NCBI RefSeq assembly: GCF_037023725.1
Contig: NZ_CP146077.1
Location: 4,749,001 to 4,813,000 of the forward strand
Source: Pseudomonas bubulae
GTDB taxonomy: Bacteria; Pseudomonadota; Gammaproteobacteria; Pseudomonadales; Pseudomonadaceae
Direction: 5' to 3'
Length of the DNA stretch: 64,000 nucleotides
Part shown: one piece after another, positions 1 through 8,804 of the stretch
Layout of the letters: each line of letters opens with the position of its first letter
How positions within the stretch are numbered: position 1 is the stretch's first letter
Notes under the pieces: generated by a model
What the model was told of the DNA's origin: nothing
Seen by the model: only the letters and a program-made list of their open reading frames with translations
Database searches by the model: none
Made by a program: the position numbers and the translations under genes

Positions 1-161
1 CCGACAACCTTTACACCGCCCCGCGCTACCGCGGCCCCGGCGAATTGCAAGCAGGGGCAAGCTGGCAGGACTGCTTGCCGATGCCGCCGCTGCGCACGGG
101 TTATCGCCCGCAAACCCTCGAGTTTCGGGCAGAACGCCTGCAAGGCAGTTTTTCCAATTAA
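1..161 (+). CDS. 3' end of an unidentified gene
   Basis: A frame open from base 3 to a TAA at 159-161 gives the last 52 residues of a protein whose start lies before the window. Codon choice is GC-rich at third positions, as in the flanking genes, so it looks truly coding. The tail ends in RLQGSFSN. No motif I can assign to a family is visible in so short a piece. It stops 10 bases before the ATG of the dehydrogenase gene that follows, so the two are probably cotranscribed. The function is unknown to me. Confidence 0.55.
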   Translation, partial: DNLYTAPRYRGPGELQAGASWQDCLPMPPLRTGYRPQTLEFRAERLQGSFSN

Positions 162-171
162 GGATGTTCCC

Positions 172-996
172 ATGCTGCGTGTTTTGATCACCGGTTGTTC
201 CAGCGGTATTGGCCGCGTCCTGGCCGATGCTTTCAAGGTGGCGGGGCATGATGTCTGGGCCTGCGCCCGCAAGCCTGGGGATGTAGCACTATTGGCTGCG
301 GCGGGGTTTGCCGCTGTGCAACTGGACGTCAATGATCCGCAGGGGTTGGAGCAATTGGCCGAGCGCCTGGAGCAGGCAGGCGGCGGGCTGGACGTGCTGA
401 TAAACAATGCAGGTTTCGGCGCTATGGGCCCCCTGCTCGATGGCGGCGTCGAGGGCTTGCAGCAGCAGTTTGAAACCAATGTATTTTCCATTGTGGGCGT
501 TACCCGCGCGCTGTTCCCGGCGCTGCGCCGCAACAAGGGGCTGGTGGTCAATATCGGCAGTGTTTCCGGGGTACTGGTCACCCCGTTTGCCGGCGCCTAC
601 TGTGCCTCTAAAGCTGCAGTACATGCCTTGAGTGATGCCCTGCGCATGGAGCTGGCGCCTTTTGCCATTGGCGTGCTGGAAGTGCAGCCCGGGGCCATTG
701 ATACCAGCTTCGCGAAAAATGCCAGCGCCCAGGCCGAGCAGTTGATTGCCGAGAGCTCCGCCTGGTGGCCCATGCGCGACGGTATTCGCGCCAGGGCCAG
801 GGCCTCACAAGACAATCCCACCCCGGCCACAGCTTTTGCCGACGCAGTATTCAAGGCCGTCATGAAACCCAAGCCACCGATGTTGCTGCGTTACGGTAAT
901 GGCAGCCGCGCCTTGCCGCTGCTGGCCGCGCTGGTGCCCGCTGCCCTACTGGAAAAAATCCTGATGAAGCGGTTCGGCCTCAATACCCGTGCCTGA
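172..996 (+). CDS. SDR family oxidoreductase
   Basis: A classical short-chain dehydrogenase/reductase of 274 aa, the usual size. The Rossmann glycine motif TGCSSGIG is at residues 7-14, NNAG at 78-81, the catalytic serine near 130-132 (NIGSVSG), and YCASK at 143-147 supplies the catalytic Tyr and Lys. Such enzymes reduce or oxidise a carbonyl/hydroxyl with NAD(P)H in the cytoplasm. The substrate cannot be read from the sequence. The ATG is preceded by AAGGATG. The gene probably shares a transcript with the truncated gene upstream. A convergent LysR gene follows after 40 bases. Confidence 0.9.
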   Translation: MLRVLITGCSSGIGRVLADAFKVAGHDVWACARKPGDVALLAAAGFAAVQLDVNDPQGLEQLAERLEQAGGGLDVLINNAGFGAMGPLLDGGVEGLQQQFETNVFSIVGVTRALFPALRRNKGLVVNIGSVSGVLVTPFAGAYCASKAAVHALSDALRMELAPFAIGVLEVQPGAIDTSFAKNASAQAEQLIAESSAWWPMRDGIRARARASQDNPTPATAFADAVFKAVMKPKPPMLLRYGNGSRALPLLAALVPAALLEKILMKRFGLNTRA

Positions 997-1036
997 CACT
1001 CATTATGTAGCAGCTGCTACGGGTGATAGCACTGGC

Positions 1037-1921
1037 CTATGCATACGCCTTCATAAAATCGATAAACACCCGCACCTTCAGCGGCAAATGCCGTGTATCG
1101 GGGTAGAGCGCGTACACCCCCTGGCGGCTCAGTTGCCATTCGGGCAGCAGATGTACCAGCCGCCCCGTGCGCAAATCCTCCTCGATCAGCCAGTCGGGCA
1201 GGATCGCCACGCCTTGCCCGGTCAGGGCAAACGCCTGCAACACCGATGAATTGTCCGCCCTGATGCGCGCCTTGCAGGGGTTGGGCTGGTAAGGACGGAC
1301 CACACCGCTGCTCACCTCGGTAATAGTCAACTCCCCAACCCGGCCATGCTCCAGCCACGGCGTTTGCTCAAGCGCGTGCACGCTGTCTATCGGCACCACG
1401 CTGGCAACGAACGCCGGCGAGGCCACCGGCAGAATGCCGAAGGTGCTCAATTGTACGGCACGATGGCTGGAGTCGAGCACGCGACCCAGTCGCAAGGCCA
1501 CGTCAAAACGCTCGGAGATCAGATCCGCGTGGGTCGATGAGGTCGACAGCTGGACGTTGAGGTCAGGGTGCAAGGCACGGAAGAGCTCCAGCGCCGGCAC
1601 CACCTTGGCCAGGGCATATTCAACGGTGGTGGTGATGCGCAGCGTGCCCTTGAGTTCGGTGTGTTCGCTGCGCGCTTCGTCAATCGCCAGCCGGGCCTCT
1701 TCCAGCATGCTCAGGCAGCGCTGGTAAAAGCGCTCACCCGCCTCAGTCAGGGCCAACCGTCGGGTGTTGCGCGTTAGCAGGGTCACGCCCAGCTCAGCCT
1801 CTAGACGCTTGATATTGAAGCTGACCACCGCACGGGTTTGCCCCAGTAAATCAGCCGCGGCGGTAAGGGAGCCTGCTTCGACCACGGCCTTGAAGGTGTC
1901 GAACCGGTCGAGGCTGACCAT
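1037..1921 (-). CDS. LysR-type transcriptional regulator
   Basis: 294 aa, typical of LysR regulators. The N-terminal winged HTH covers about residues 3-60 (SLTAAADLLGQTRAVVSFNIKRLE is the HTH region), followed by a periplasmic-binding-like effector domain to the C-terminus. I start at the ATG at 1921, not at the TTG at 1936. The ATG has a CAGG-type ribosome site 7 bases upstream, and the TTG lies at the edge of a perfect 23-bp palindrome that is more likely operator than coding. The gene is divergent from the MFS exporter at 2031 and probably controls it and itself. The effector is unknown. Confidence 0.88.
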   Translation of the reverse strand: MVSLDRFDTFKAVVEAGSLTAAADLLGQTRAVVSFNIKRLEAELGVTLLTRNTRRLALTEAGERFYQRCLSMLEEARLAIDEARSEHTELKGTLRITTTVEYALAKVVPALELFRALHPDLNVQLSTSSTHADLISERFDVALRLGRVLDSSHRAVQLSTFGILPVASPAFVASVVPIDSVHALEQTPWLEHGRVGELTITEVSSGVVRPYQPNPCKARIRADNSSVLQAFALTGQGVAILPDWLIEEDLRTGRLVHLLPEWQLSRQGVYALYPDTRHLPLKVRVFIDFMKAYA

Positions 1922-1935
1922 AGAGAAACCTGCCA

Positions 1936-1958
1936 ATTGTCAAAATAATTTTGACAAT
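1936..1958. promoter_or_regulatory. Perfect 23-bp palindrome, probable operator
   Basis: ATTGTCAAAAT is followed by a single A and then its exact reverse complement ATTTTGACAAT. It lies in the 109-bp gap between the divergent LysR gene (ATG at 1921) and the MFS gene (ATG at 2031). An 11-1-11 perfect inverted repeat in such a gap is most simply the binding site of the LysR protein. The T-N11-A core expected for LysR sites fits inside it. Regulation itself is inferred. Confidence 0.65.
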
Positions 1959-2030
1959 CTAGCAGCAGACGGACGGTTCCTCCATAAGCCAAAGCTGCTT
2001 ACTGTGCGCTCTACTGAACAGGAGCCACCC

Positions 2031-3254
2031 ATGGCTTACCGCAATAAAGTCGCGCTGGTGTATCTGCTGGGATTTGCCCTGGATCTGGTGAATATGTTCG
2101 CAGCCTCGATCGCCTACCCGGATATCAGCCAGCAGCTGCATGCCTCGGTCACACAACTGGCGTGGATTGGCAATGCCTACATGCTTGGCCTGATCCTGGT
2201 CATTGTGCCCAGCGTATGGCTAACCCAACTGTTTGGTGAGAAACGCCTGATTGTGCTTTCACTGACATTATTCAGCGTGGCGTCGTTGTGTGTGGCCCAA
2301 GCGACCTCAATTGAAGCTCTGATCGGCTACCGCCTGCTGCAGGGGCTGGGGGGCGGGCTGTTGATTCCGGTCGGTCAGGCTATGGCCTATCGGCACTTCC
2401 CGATCCGCGACCGGGCCCGACTGACCTCAGTGATTTTGCTGGTGGCGCTGCTAGTGCCCGCACTGTCGCCAGCACTGGGCGGCTGGATGATCGAAGCGCT
2501 CACTTGGCGCTGGGTGTTTTATGCCAATCTGCCACTGACCTTGCTTACCCTGCTGCTGGCAGTCTGCTGGCTGCAACCCGACCCGCCTGCGCAGCCCGTA
2601 TTGCCCATGACTTACAGGCGCATTCGAGCTGGCGCAGCCAATATGGGCCGCCTGTTCAAAAGCCCGTTGCTGCAAGTGGCAATGCTGACCTACCTGTTTA
2701 TCCCCGGCATTTTCATCGGCACGCAACTGGTGAGTATCTTGTACCTGCACCAACTGGGTTTTAGCGCCACGCAAACCGGCATGCTGATGCTGCCCTGGGC
2801 TCTGGCTTCAGCACTGGGCATCACCCTGAGCCGCTACCAGTTCAACCGCCTTGGCCCCAAACCCTTGCTACTGCTGGGCATGAGCGTACAAGCCGCGGGT
2901 ATTGCGTTACTGCCCCAAATCGATAGCTCCAGCATCGGCTTGCCCATGGCGCTGTACGCCGTGATGGGCTTTGGTGGCAGCCTGTGCAGCAGCAGCGCAC
3001 AAAACACAGCCTTTATCGATATCGCACCCGAACACATGGGCCACGCCAGTGCACTGTGGAACCTCAACCGCCAATTGAGCTTCCTGCTTGGCCCGGCCTT
3101 GATGATGGCCCTGTTCGGTACATTGACCGCAATCACCTCGACGTCCCACGCCTTTGCCCTATGCTTTGCCATCGGGGGTGCATTGACGCTGGTGCCGCTG
3201 GTTCCCGTTCTACGCCTTGATACATCCCGCGTGCTGGCCTTGCTCGCACCCTGA
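2031..3254 (+). CDS. MFS transporter, DHA2-like
   Basis: 407 aa with about 12 hydrophobic segments: an inner-membrane major facilitator carrier. The stretch GYRLLQGLGGGLLIPVG resembles the EmrB/QacA (DHA2) drug:H+ antiporters. Those usually have about 14 helices and 500 residues, so this is a shorter relative. I start at the ATG at 2031, just after ACAGGAG; the frame stays open further upstream, but only through the divergent LysR gene. It is likely an exporter controlled by that LysR gene. The substrate is unknown. The next gene begins 13 bases after the stop. Confidence 0.85.
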   Translation: MAYRNKVALVYLLGFALDLVNMFAASIAYPDISQQLHASVTQLAWIGNAYMLGLILVIVPSVWLTQLFGEKRLIVLSLTLFSVASLCVAQATSIEALIGYRLLQGLGGGLLIPVGQAMAYRHFPIRDRARLTSVILLVALLVPALSPALGGWMIEALTWRWVFYANLPLTLLTLLLAVCWLQPDPPAQPVLPMTYRRIRAGAANMGRLFKSPLLQVAMLTYLFIPGIFIGTQLVSILYLHQLGFSATQTGMLMLPWALASALGITLSRYQFNRLGPKPLLLLGMSVQAAGIALLPQIDSSSIGLPMALYAVMGFGGSLCSSSAQNTAFIDIAPEHMGHASALWNLNRQLSFLLGPALMMALFGTLTAITSTSHAFALCFAIGGALTLVPLVPVLRLDTSRVLALLAP

Positions 3255-3267
3255 CCTGGAGATTTTG

Positions 3268-3663
3268 ATGAGTGACTATAAGCGCTACTTCGACCTGGTA
3301 AGCGAAACCCACGTCGAAATTGAAGGCTGGTTTTCCGGTCTGGAACCCGGCGTGCTGCCGGTATTGCTGGCGCGGTTTTCGCCGCAGTTTTCGATGATTG
3401 CCCCCAGCGGCAACGTGCTGGACGCCAACGGCGTAGAAACACTGTTTGAACAACTGCGCGGTGCGCGCCCGGGCCTGAACATCACCCTCAGCGAGTTCAA
3501 GGGCATTGCCCTGCATCCAGGTGGTGCAGTAGTCAGCTACCGCGAGCTGCAGGAGGAACACAACGGCAACCGCACCGACCGCCGCGCCACCGTGGTATTC
3601 GAGAAAGACGCCGACGGCAAGATACTGTGGCGGCATTTGCACGAGACGTTTTGCGCGGCTTGA
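3268..3663 (+). CDS. SnoaL/DUF4440-like small protein
   Basis: 131 aa, soluble, with no signal peptide. The early helical part (YKRYFDLVSETHVEIEGWFSG), the FSPQFSMIAPSG strand and a late R-W-R-H-L-H-E-T-F segment fit the cone-shaped NTF2-like fold of DUF4440/SnoaL proteins. These bind small hydrophobic ligands or act as minor isomerases and hydrolases. The ATG at 3268 follows TGGAG at a good distance. It lies 13 bases after the MFS gene and is likely cotranscribed with it. The family call is by fold impression only; no catalytic residues are assigned. Confidence 0.6.
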   Translation: MSDYKRYFDLVSETHVEIEGWFSGLEPGVLPVLLARFSPQFSMIAPSGNVLDANGVETLFEQLRGARPGLNITLSEFKGIALHPGGAVVSYRELQEEHNGNRTDRRATVVFEKDADGKILWRHLHETFCAA

Positions 3664-3680
3664 ACCCCGGCCTCGCGCTT

Positions 3681-3766
3681 GTGGGAGCGGGCTTGCTCGC
3701 GATGCCGTCACTGCGGTGTTTCAGTTAAACCGCGTCGAGGCCATCGCGAGCAAGCCCGCTCCCGCA
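3681..3766. repeat. REP doublet (inverted pair)
   Basis: GTGGGAGCGGGCTTGCTCGC and its reverse complement face each other about 86 bp apart. This is the commonest Pseudomonas REP arrangement, able to form a long hairpin, and it lies between two convergent genes. The right copy ends CCCGCA rather than CCCACA, a one-base change. Confidence 0.9.
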
Positions 3767-3772
3767 TTAACT

Positions 3773-4636
3773 TTACTCGGCCTTGCCCTGATCCACGATC
3801 ACCGTACAGGTCGTACCCGCGGCCAGCAGGAAGCCATCGGGGATCTCGTCAATATGGATCCGCACCGGTACCCGCTGGGCCAGACGCACCCAGTTGAACG
3901 TCGGGTTAACGTCAGCCACCAGCTCACGGCTTTCGGGGTTGTCGCGGTCGTAGATACCGCGCGAGATGCTTTCAACGTGGCCCTTCAACACTTCACCGCT
4001 CATCATTTGCAGGTCGGCTTTGTCGCCCACGCGGATATGCGGCAGTTTGGTTTCTTCAAAGAAGCCATAGACCCAGAACGAATCCTGGTCGATCACGGCC
4101 ATTTTCGGATCACCCACCCGCGCATAGTCGCCGCGATGCACATTGAGGTTGGTCACGTAACCATCGACCGTGGCCAGGACCTTGGTGCGCTTGAGGTTGA
4201 GCTGCGCCGCGTCCAGCTGCGCCAGGGCGTGCTGATAGTCGGCCAGGGCCGAGTCGGCGATGTTGCTGGCGTCGTCACGGTTCTCGCGGGAAATCACCAG
4301 GCTGTCCATGTCAGCCCGACGATGGGCGTTGACCTTGCGCATTTCCCAGGTTGCCTTGCGGGAGGCCACCAGCGACTGGGCTTGCTTGACCATGATTTCG
4401 TAGTGCTCAGGGTCGATTTCCAGCAGCACGTCGCCCTTTTTCACCAACTGGTTGTCCTTGACCGGCACGCCGACCACATAGCCGTTGACGTCGGCCGCGA
4501 CGTTGATGATATCGGCCCGCACCCGTCCATCACGGGTCCACGGGGTGTTCATGTAATGTTCCCACAGGGTTCGGCCGATCCATATCGCAAGGGCCAAAAC
4601 CAGCAAGGTGGCAAGCAGGCTGAAGAACTTTTTCAT
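3773..4636 (-). CDS. HlyD/EmrA-type periplasmic adaptor of FUSC efflux pump
   Basis: 287 aa membrane fusion protein. An N-terminal signal anchor (residues about 4-22) is followed by a biotinyl-lipoyl-like half motif near residues 38-75 (VAADVNGYVVGVPVKDNQ), a coiled-coil hairpin around 85-135, and the second lipoyl half plus beta barrel (ATVDGYVTNLNVHRGDYARVG). It resembles AaeA, the adaptor of the AaeAB aromatic-acid efflux pump. It should link the inner-membrane FUSC protein to the outer-membrane lipoprotein encoded in the same operon. The ATG at 4636 is 10 bases past the stop of the DUF1656 gene. Confidence 0.88.
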   Translation of the reverse strand: MKKFFSLLATLLVLALAIWIGRTLWEHYMNTPWTRDGRVRADIINVAADVNGYVVGVPVKDNQLVKKGDVLLEIDPEHYEIMVKQAQSLVASRKATWEMRKVNAHRRADMDSLVISRENRDDASNIADSALADYQHALAQLDAAQLNLKRTKVLATVDGYVTNLNVHRGDYARVGDPKMAVIDQDSFWVYGFFEETKLPHIRVGDKADLQMMSGEVLKGHVESISRGIYDRDNPESRELVADVNPTFNWVRLAQRVPVRIHIDEIPDGFLLAAGTTCTVIVDQGKAE

Positions 4637-4646
4637 CGGATCGGTC

Positions 4647-4847
4647 TCAACGGTAAACAGTGAGCGCCATGGCGCCAAAAAGACAAGCAAACAGGCTCAG
4701 GCGCAGCAGCGCCGGGTGCCAGAAGAAGCGGTACAGGTCGTAGCCGGAAAACAGTCGGTCAAAGCCCCATGCCAACCCCGCCGCGATAAAAAACATCAGG
4801 GTCATGGTGGGCATGTAGACGCCGTGGAAGGCGATTTCACGAGGCAT
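4647..4847 (-). CDS. DUF1656 inner-membrane protein (AaeX-like)
   Basis: 66 aa with two hydrophobic helices (about 9-27 and 43-63). The opening MPREIAFHGVYMP is characteristic of DUF1656 proteins, whose best known member is AaeX. They are always found with FUSC and HlyD partners in efflux operons; their exact role is not established. The start overlaps the end of the FUSC gene by 11 bases, so translation is probably coupled. Confidence 0.85.
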   Translation of the reverse strand: MPREIAFHGVYMPTMTLMFFIAAGLAWGFDRLFSGYDLYRFFWHPALLRLSLFACLFGAMALTVYR

Positions 4848-7023
4848 GTTCAAGTCCTTGCGGCTGGGCATAAGCGGCCAGCGGCGATTGCGGGTCAAGC
4901 AGTGATGTACGAATAAAATGCAGGTAGCTTTGCACCCGCACCAACGCCGAGGTATCGAAGTTGCGGGCAAAGGGTTCGTCGGTAGACTGCACGCGGCTGA
5001 TGGCGTGATCGACGGCAATCAGCGCGCGCTCCAGGTTGCTTTCGCTGGGGGCGATAAACAGCCGCACCAGCGCCCGGCCCATGACCCGGATGGCCTGGCG
5101 CCACGGCTGGGCCTCGGCATACGCCGGGTGAACCGGCAGGATCGCCTGCTCCTTGCGCAGCTCGATAATTGCGTGGCCGACTTCCAGCACCACAAACATC
5201 CAGCGCAGCAATTGGCGTTGCACCTGCGGCTTGCCGGCGGCCAGGCCGTAAGCCTGATGCATCAGGTCACGGGTACGGCTTTCCAGGCTGGAGCTCAGAC
5301 CACGTAACTTGCCACTGATGGCATACACCACCTGTTCACGCAGATCCTGCTCCAGACGGCTCCACAACCAGCGGCTGTTGGGCGGCAGGATAATCGCACC
5401 GGCAGCCGCACAGACCAGCATGCCCATGACCATCGCGATGTAGTCGTTAATGAACTGATACGGGTTATAGATCGTCAGGTTGTCGGGGACCGAGCCGGTG
5501 CTGAAAAAGATCAGCAAGCCCAGGCCGACACCCGCGTAATTGGCCCGCGACGTGAGGAACGAACCGAGCACGATCACCGGCGTCAGCACCAGACACAACA
5601 GCGGGAAACCGTCGATATGAGGCAGCACGAAAAACATTTCGACAAAGCCGATCAACGCCCCCAGGAAGGTCCCGCAGGCCATCTGAAAAGCCATGCGTTT
5701 GGGGTTGGGCGTGGCTGCCGACAAGCCCACCGTGGCGGCGGCGATCAGGGTCATCATGGCGCCGCTGGGCCAGGCGGTCATCACCCAGTAGGTGCCGAGC
5801 ACGGCCAGGATAAACGCTGCCCGAATCCCGGAAGCGGCCGCCGACCACCAGTTGGTCTGCGAAATAAACGGTTGGTCCCAACGCTCCCGTTCGTGGGTGT
5901 GATCGGCCAGCGAGGCGTGGGTCAGCGCGTAGTTGTGCAGGTCGTCGACAAAGCGGAACAGCAGCTCGTAGGCGGTGTTGAAGTCGAGGAAGTCAGACGG
6001 GCTGGGTTCGCTTTGCAGAAACCTGACCCGTAACGCACGCACATGCCCTGGCAGGCTCGCCTTGAAGGCATCCAGTTGCTCGGCGAGCAAGGCCGCGTCT
6101 TTATCCGTCAACGAGCGACCGGCATAGGTGTCGAGCAACTTCGCCAGGATCTCCAGCTCCGGCTCGATGGCCGACACTACGTCCACCACACCACGGCTGC
6201 GCAAACGTGCAAGCAACTGGTGCAAGGCATTGAAGCGCGTAGTAATGGCCATGAACTCGCTGTTCAAACGACTCAGGCGGCCACTGCGACGACGCATATG
6301 CGGGTCTTCAAATACGGTCACGCTGCGCATGCCTTCCAGGCCCACGCTTTCACCGATAAAACGCACGTTGCTGGCCTCGTAGGCCTCCTGGGAGGACTGG
6401 CCACGCAGGCCTTCGGCAACAAAACCGGCAAATACGCCAAAGCGTTTGTACAGCGCGTCATGCATTGCTGCGCCAGCCGTTTTGGGCAGGATCGCAGCGC
6501 TGACCACGGTGGAGCAGAGAATGCCCAGCGAGATCTCCAGCACCCGCCACACCGCGGCCATAAAGGCGCCATCGGGGTGGGCCAGAGCAGGCAGGCCGAC
6601 CATTGCAGCGGTGTAACCGGCCAGCACAAAACCATAAGCACGGAAGTTGCGGCAGCGAGCAGCACCGGCGGAGCAGATGCCCACCCAGATCGCCATCGCA
6701 CCGAGAAACAGCACGGTGTTCTGCGCGAACAGGGCGATCAGCGCCACCATTACCGCCGAGCCGGTCAGGGTGCCCAAAAACCGGTAAAAGCTTTTGGCGA
6801 ACACCTGGCCGCTTTGCGGCTGCATCACGATAAAGACAGTGATCATGGCGGTGCGCGGTTGCGGCAGCTCAAGGCGCATGGCCAGCCACAGGGTCAGAAA
6901 GGCGGCGACCAGCACTTTGAAAATATGCACCCAGGTCACGCCATCGCTGCGTGCCCAGTCAAAAAAGCCACGGCGCCATTCCAGGGAATACAGCCAGCGT
7001 ACCGGGGCGGGCAAGTGGTTCAT
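4837..7023 (-). CDS. FUSC family inner-membrane transporter
   Basis: 728 aa. Two blocks of membrane helices (about residues 35-190 and 395-545) are each followed by a soluble segment, the pattern of the fusaric-acid resistance/AaeB family. The protein starts MNHLPAPVRWLYSLEWRRGFFDWARSDG and has the FUSC-type stretch LRLELPQPRTAMITVFIVMQP near residue 50. It likely exports an aromatic acid or similar weak acid. It is the second gene of a four-gene operon, after the outer-membrane lipoprotein (46-base gap) and before DUF1656 (overlap). Confidence 0.9.
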   Translation of the reverse strand: MNHLPAPVRWLYSLEWRRGFFDWARSDGVTWVHIFKVLVAAFLTLWLAMRLELPQPRTAMITVFIVMQPQSGQVFAKSFYRFLGTLTGSAVMVALIALFAQNTVLFLGAMAIWVGICSAGAARCRNFRAYGFVLAGYTAAMVGLPALAHPDGAFMAAVWRVLEISLGILCSTVVSAAILPKTAGAAMHDALYKRFGVFAGFVAEGLRGQSSQEAYEASNVRFIGESVGLEGMRSVTVFEDPHMRRRSGRLSRLNSEFMAITTRFNALHQLLARLRSRGVVDVVSAIEPELEILAKLLDTYAGRSLTDKDAALLAEQLDAFKASLPGHVRALRVRFLQSEPSPSDFLDFNTAYELLFRFVDDLHNYALTHASLADHTHERERWDQPFISQTNWWSAAASGIRAAFILAVLGTYWVMTAWPSGAMMTLIAAATVGLSAATPNPKRMAFQMACGTFLGALIGFVEMFFVLPHIDGFPLLCLVLTPVIVLGSFLTSRANYAGVGLGLLIFFSTGSVPDNLTIYNPYQFINDYIAMVMGMLVCAAAGAIILPPNSRWLWSRLEQDLREQVVYAISGKLRGLSSSLESRTRDLMHQAYGLAAGKPQVQRQLLRWMFVVLEVGHAIIELRKEQAILPVHPAYAEAQPWRQAIRVMGRALVRLFIAPSESNLERALIAVDHAISRVQSTDEPFARNFDTSALVRVQSYLHFIRTSLLDPQSPLAAYAQPQGLEHAS

Positions 7024-7069
7024 CTACAGGCTCTCAAAATTAGCCATCGAGGGGGATTGGTGGTCAGGT

Positions 7070-8581
7070 TCAGTGGTTGAACAGCGCCATGACGGCCGGC
7101 GGTTTGTCGGGCACATAGCGATCGTCCCTGGGCACATCGTTGCCAGCACCAAGGCCGCCACCCAGCGCCGTCACCAGCTCGGCGTGGGCGCTCAGGCGGG
7201 CGGCCTGGACCTGCTGCTGGATCTGCTGCTGCTTGAACAGCAGGGTTTGTGCATTGAGCACGTTGAGGTAGTCGGTCAGACCACGCTGGAACGCGACCAC
7301 GGCGATGTCGTAGGTTTTTTGCGCGGCCTGCACCGACTCGGCGGCAAAGACCTGCTGTTTTTCCATCGACTCGCGCTTGATCAACTGATCGGAAATGCCC
7401 TTGAGCGCAGTCACCAGGGTCTGGTTGTACTTGGCCACGGCCATGTCATAGCCACCAGAGGCCACGCCCAGTTCCGAGCGCAAGCGACCGCCATCGAAGA
7501 TCGGCAGGGAAATGGCCGGGCCAACGTTGTAGTTGAGCTTCTTGCCGGTCAGAAAACCCAGCGCGCTACCACCGGTGGCCATAAAGCCGATGCTGCCCAC
7601 CAGGTCTACGTTGGGGTAGAAACCGGCGTGCGCCACATCGATGCCGCGGGCCTGGGCTGCCACTTCCCAGCGGCTGGCAACCACATCAGGACGCTGTCCC
7701 AGCAGTTCAGCAGGAAGGCTCGACGGCAGTTTCAGTGCAGTGGCCAGGGCGAGGGTTGGTCGCTTGAGGCGTGCACCCTCCCCCGGGCCCTTACCGGCCA
7801 GCGCCGACAACTGGTTGCGGGTCAAGGCGATTTCTTCTTCCTGGGCGTCAATCTGGCGATGAATCTCGGGCAGCGGCGCCTGCGCCTGGCTGACTTCAAA
7901 ATGGGTGCCGATACCGCCGTCCAGACGCTTTTGCGCCAGATCGAGAATCTGTTCTTGCTGGTGCAGAGTCGATTCGACGATATCGAGCTGGGCGTAGTGC
8001 AGCGACAGTTGGATATAGGCACGAATCACGTTGTTCTGCAGTTCGAGCTGGGCCTGACGACCTTCGGCCACACTCATGTGCGCCATGTCCACGGCCTGCT
8101 CTGTGGCATTGCTTTCGCGGCCCCACAAGTCCAGGGCAAAGCTGAAGCCCAGCGCGGCGTTGTTGTCCCAGGTTGTGGAGTTGTCCAATGCACCCGGGCC
8201 ATAGAATTGGTCCGAGGGCCAGTTGTGCCGTTTGAGCGTCGAATCTGCGTTGATTTGCAGCGACTCGGCCGACTCGGCAACCCCGGCCATGGCCCGGGCC
8301 TGACGCACACGGGCTGCAGCCATTGCCATCGTTGGGCTACCCTGTACGGCAAGGCTGATCCACTCATCCAGTTGCGGGTCGCCATAAGCGTGCCACCATT
8401 GGGCTTTGGGCCAGTTCGCGTCTTTCGCGGCGCTTTGAATCGCCTCGTCGGTGGCCAGCGTATTGGCGGGAAGCATGCTGCCCTTGGGCGCGATGCCACC
8501 AAAACCAATGCAGCCGTTTAATGCTAACGATAAAGCCAGAACACTGAGGGCTTTAAGCTCTCTGCTGATGCGACGCTGCAC
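7070..8581 (-). CDS. NodT-family outer-membrane efflux lipoprotein
   Basis: 503 aa from a GTG at 8581. That start gives a clean lipoprotein signal: basic n-region QRRISRELK, a short hydrophobic stretch and the lipobox LNGC. The frame is open upstream to an ATG at 8665, but that start would put about 50 residues before the lipobox cysteine, so I prefer GTG. The rest shows the duplicated TolC-type helical repeats (LDEWISLAVQGSPTMAMAAARVRQA and the matching second half). It is the first gene of the FUSC operon and supplies its outer-membrane channel. The divergent LysR gene at 8805 is the likely regulator. Confidence 0.88.
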   Translation of the reverse strand: MQRRISRELKALSVLALSLALNGCIGFGGIAPKGSMLPANTLATDEAIQSAAKDANWPKAQWWHAYGDPQLDEWISLAVQGSPTMAMAAARVRQARAMAGVAESAESLQINADSTLKRHNWPSDQFYGPGALDNSTTWDNNAALGFSFALDLWGRESNATEQAVDMAHMSVAEGRQAQLELQNNVIRAYIQLSLHYAQLDIVESTLHQQEQILDLAQKRLDGGIGTHFEVSQAQAPLPEIHRQIDAQEEEIALTRNQLSALAGKGPGEGARLKRPTLALATALKLPSSLPAELLGQRPDVVASRWEVAAQARGIDVAHAGFYPNVDLVGSIGFMATGGSALGFLTGKKLNYNVGPAISLPIFDGGRLRSELGVASGGYDMAVAKYNQTLVTALKGISDQLIKRESMEKQQVFAAESVQAAQKTYDIAVVAFQRGLTDYLNVLNAQTLLFKQQQIQQQVQAARLSAHAELVTALGGGLGAGNDVPRDDRYVPDKPPAVMALFNH

Positions 8582-8804
8582 TGCTGCAAATTCCTGAAAA
8601 GGAGGGAGGATGAGGCTTGAGATAGAGAAGTCTATGACTTGGCAGGCACAACGATAAGCGGGCATAAATGTGAATCTTTATTACCGTTCTTGGGATAATC
8701 CGTTGGTCGAATGAAAAGCGGCCTGTAAAGCCTGAAACTTCATGTCACAATTTGTTGCTGTGTAATTGGTTGCTGTCCCCTATATCGCCCCTTGAGAGCA
8801 CTTC

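Noticed and set aside
6794..8521. A 575-codon plus-strand frame
   Set aside because: Antisense shadow of the NodT-type lipoprotein and FUSC genes.
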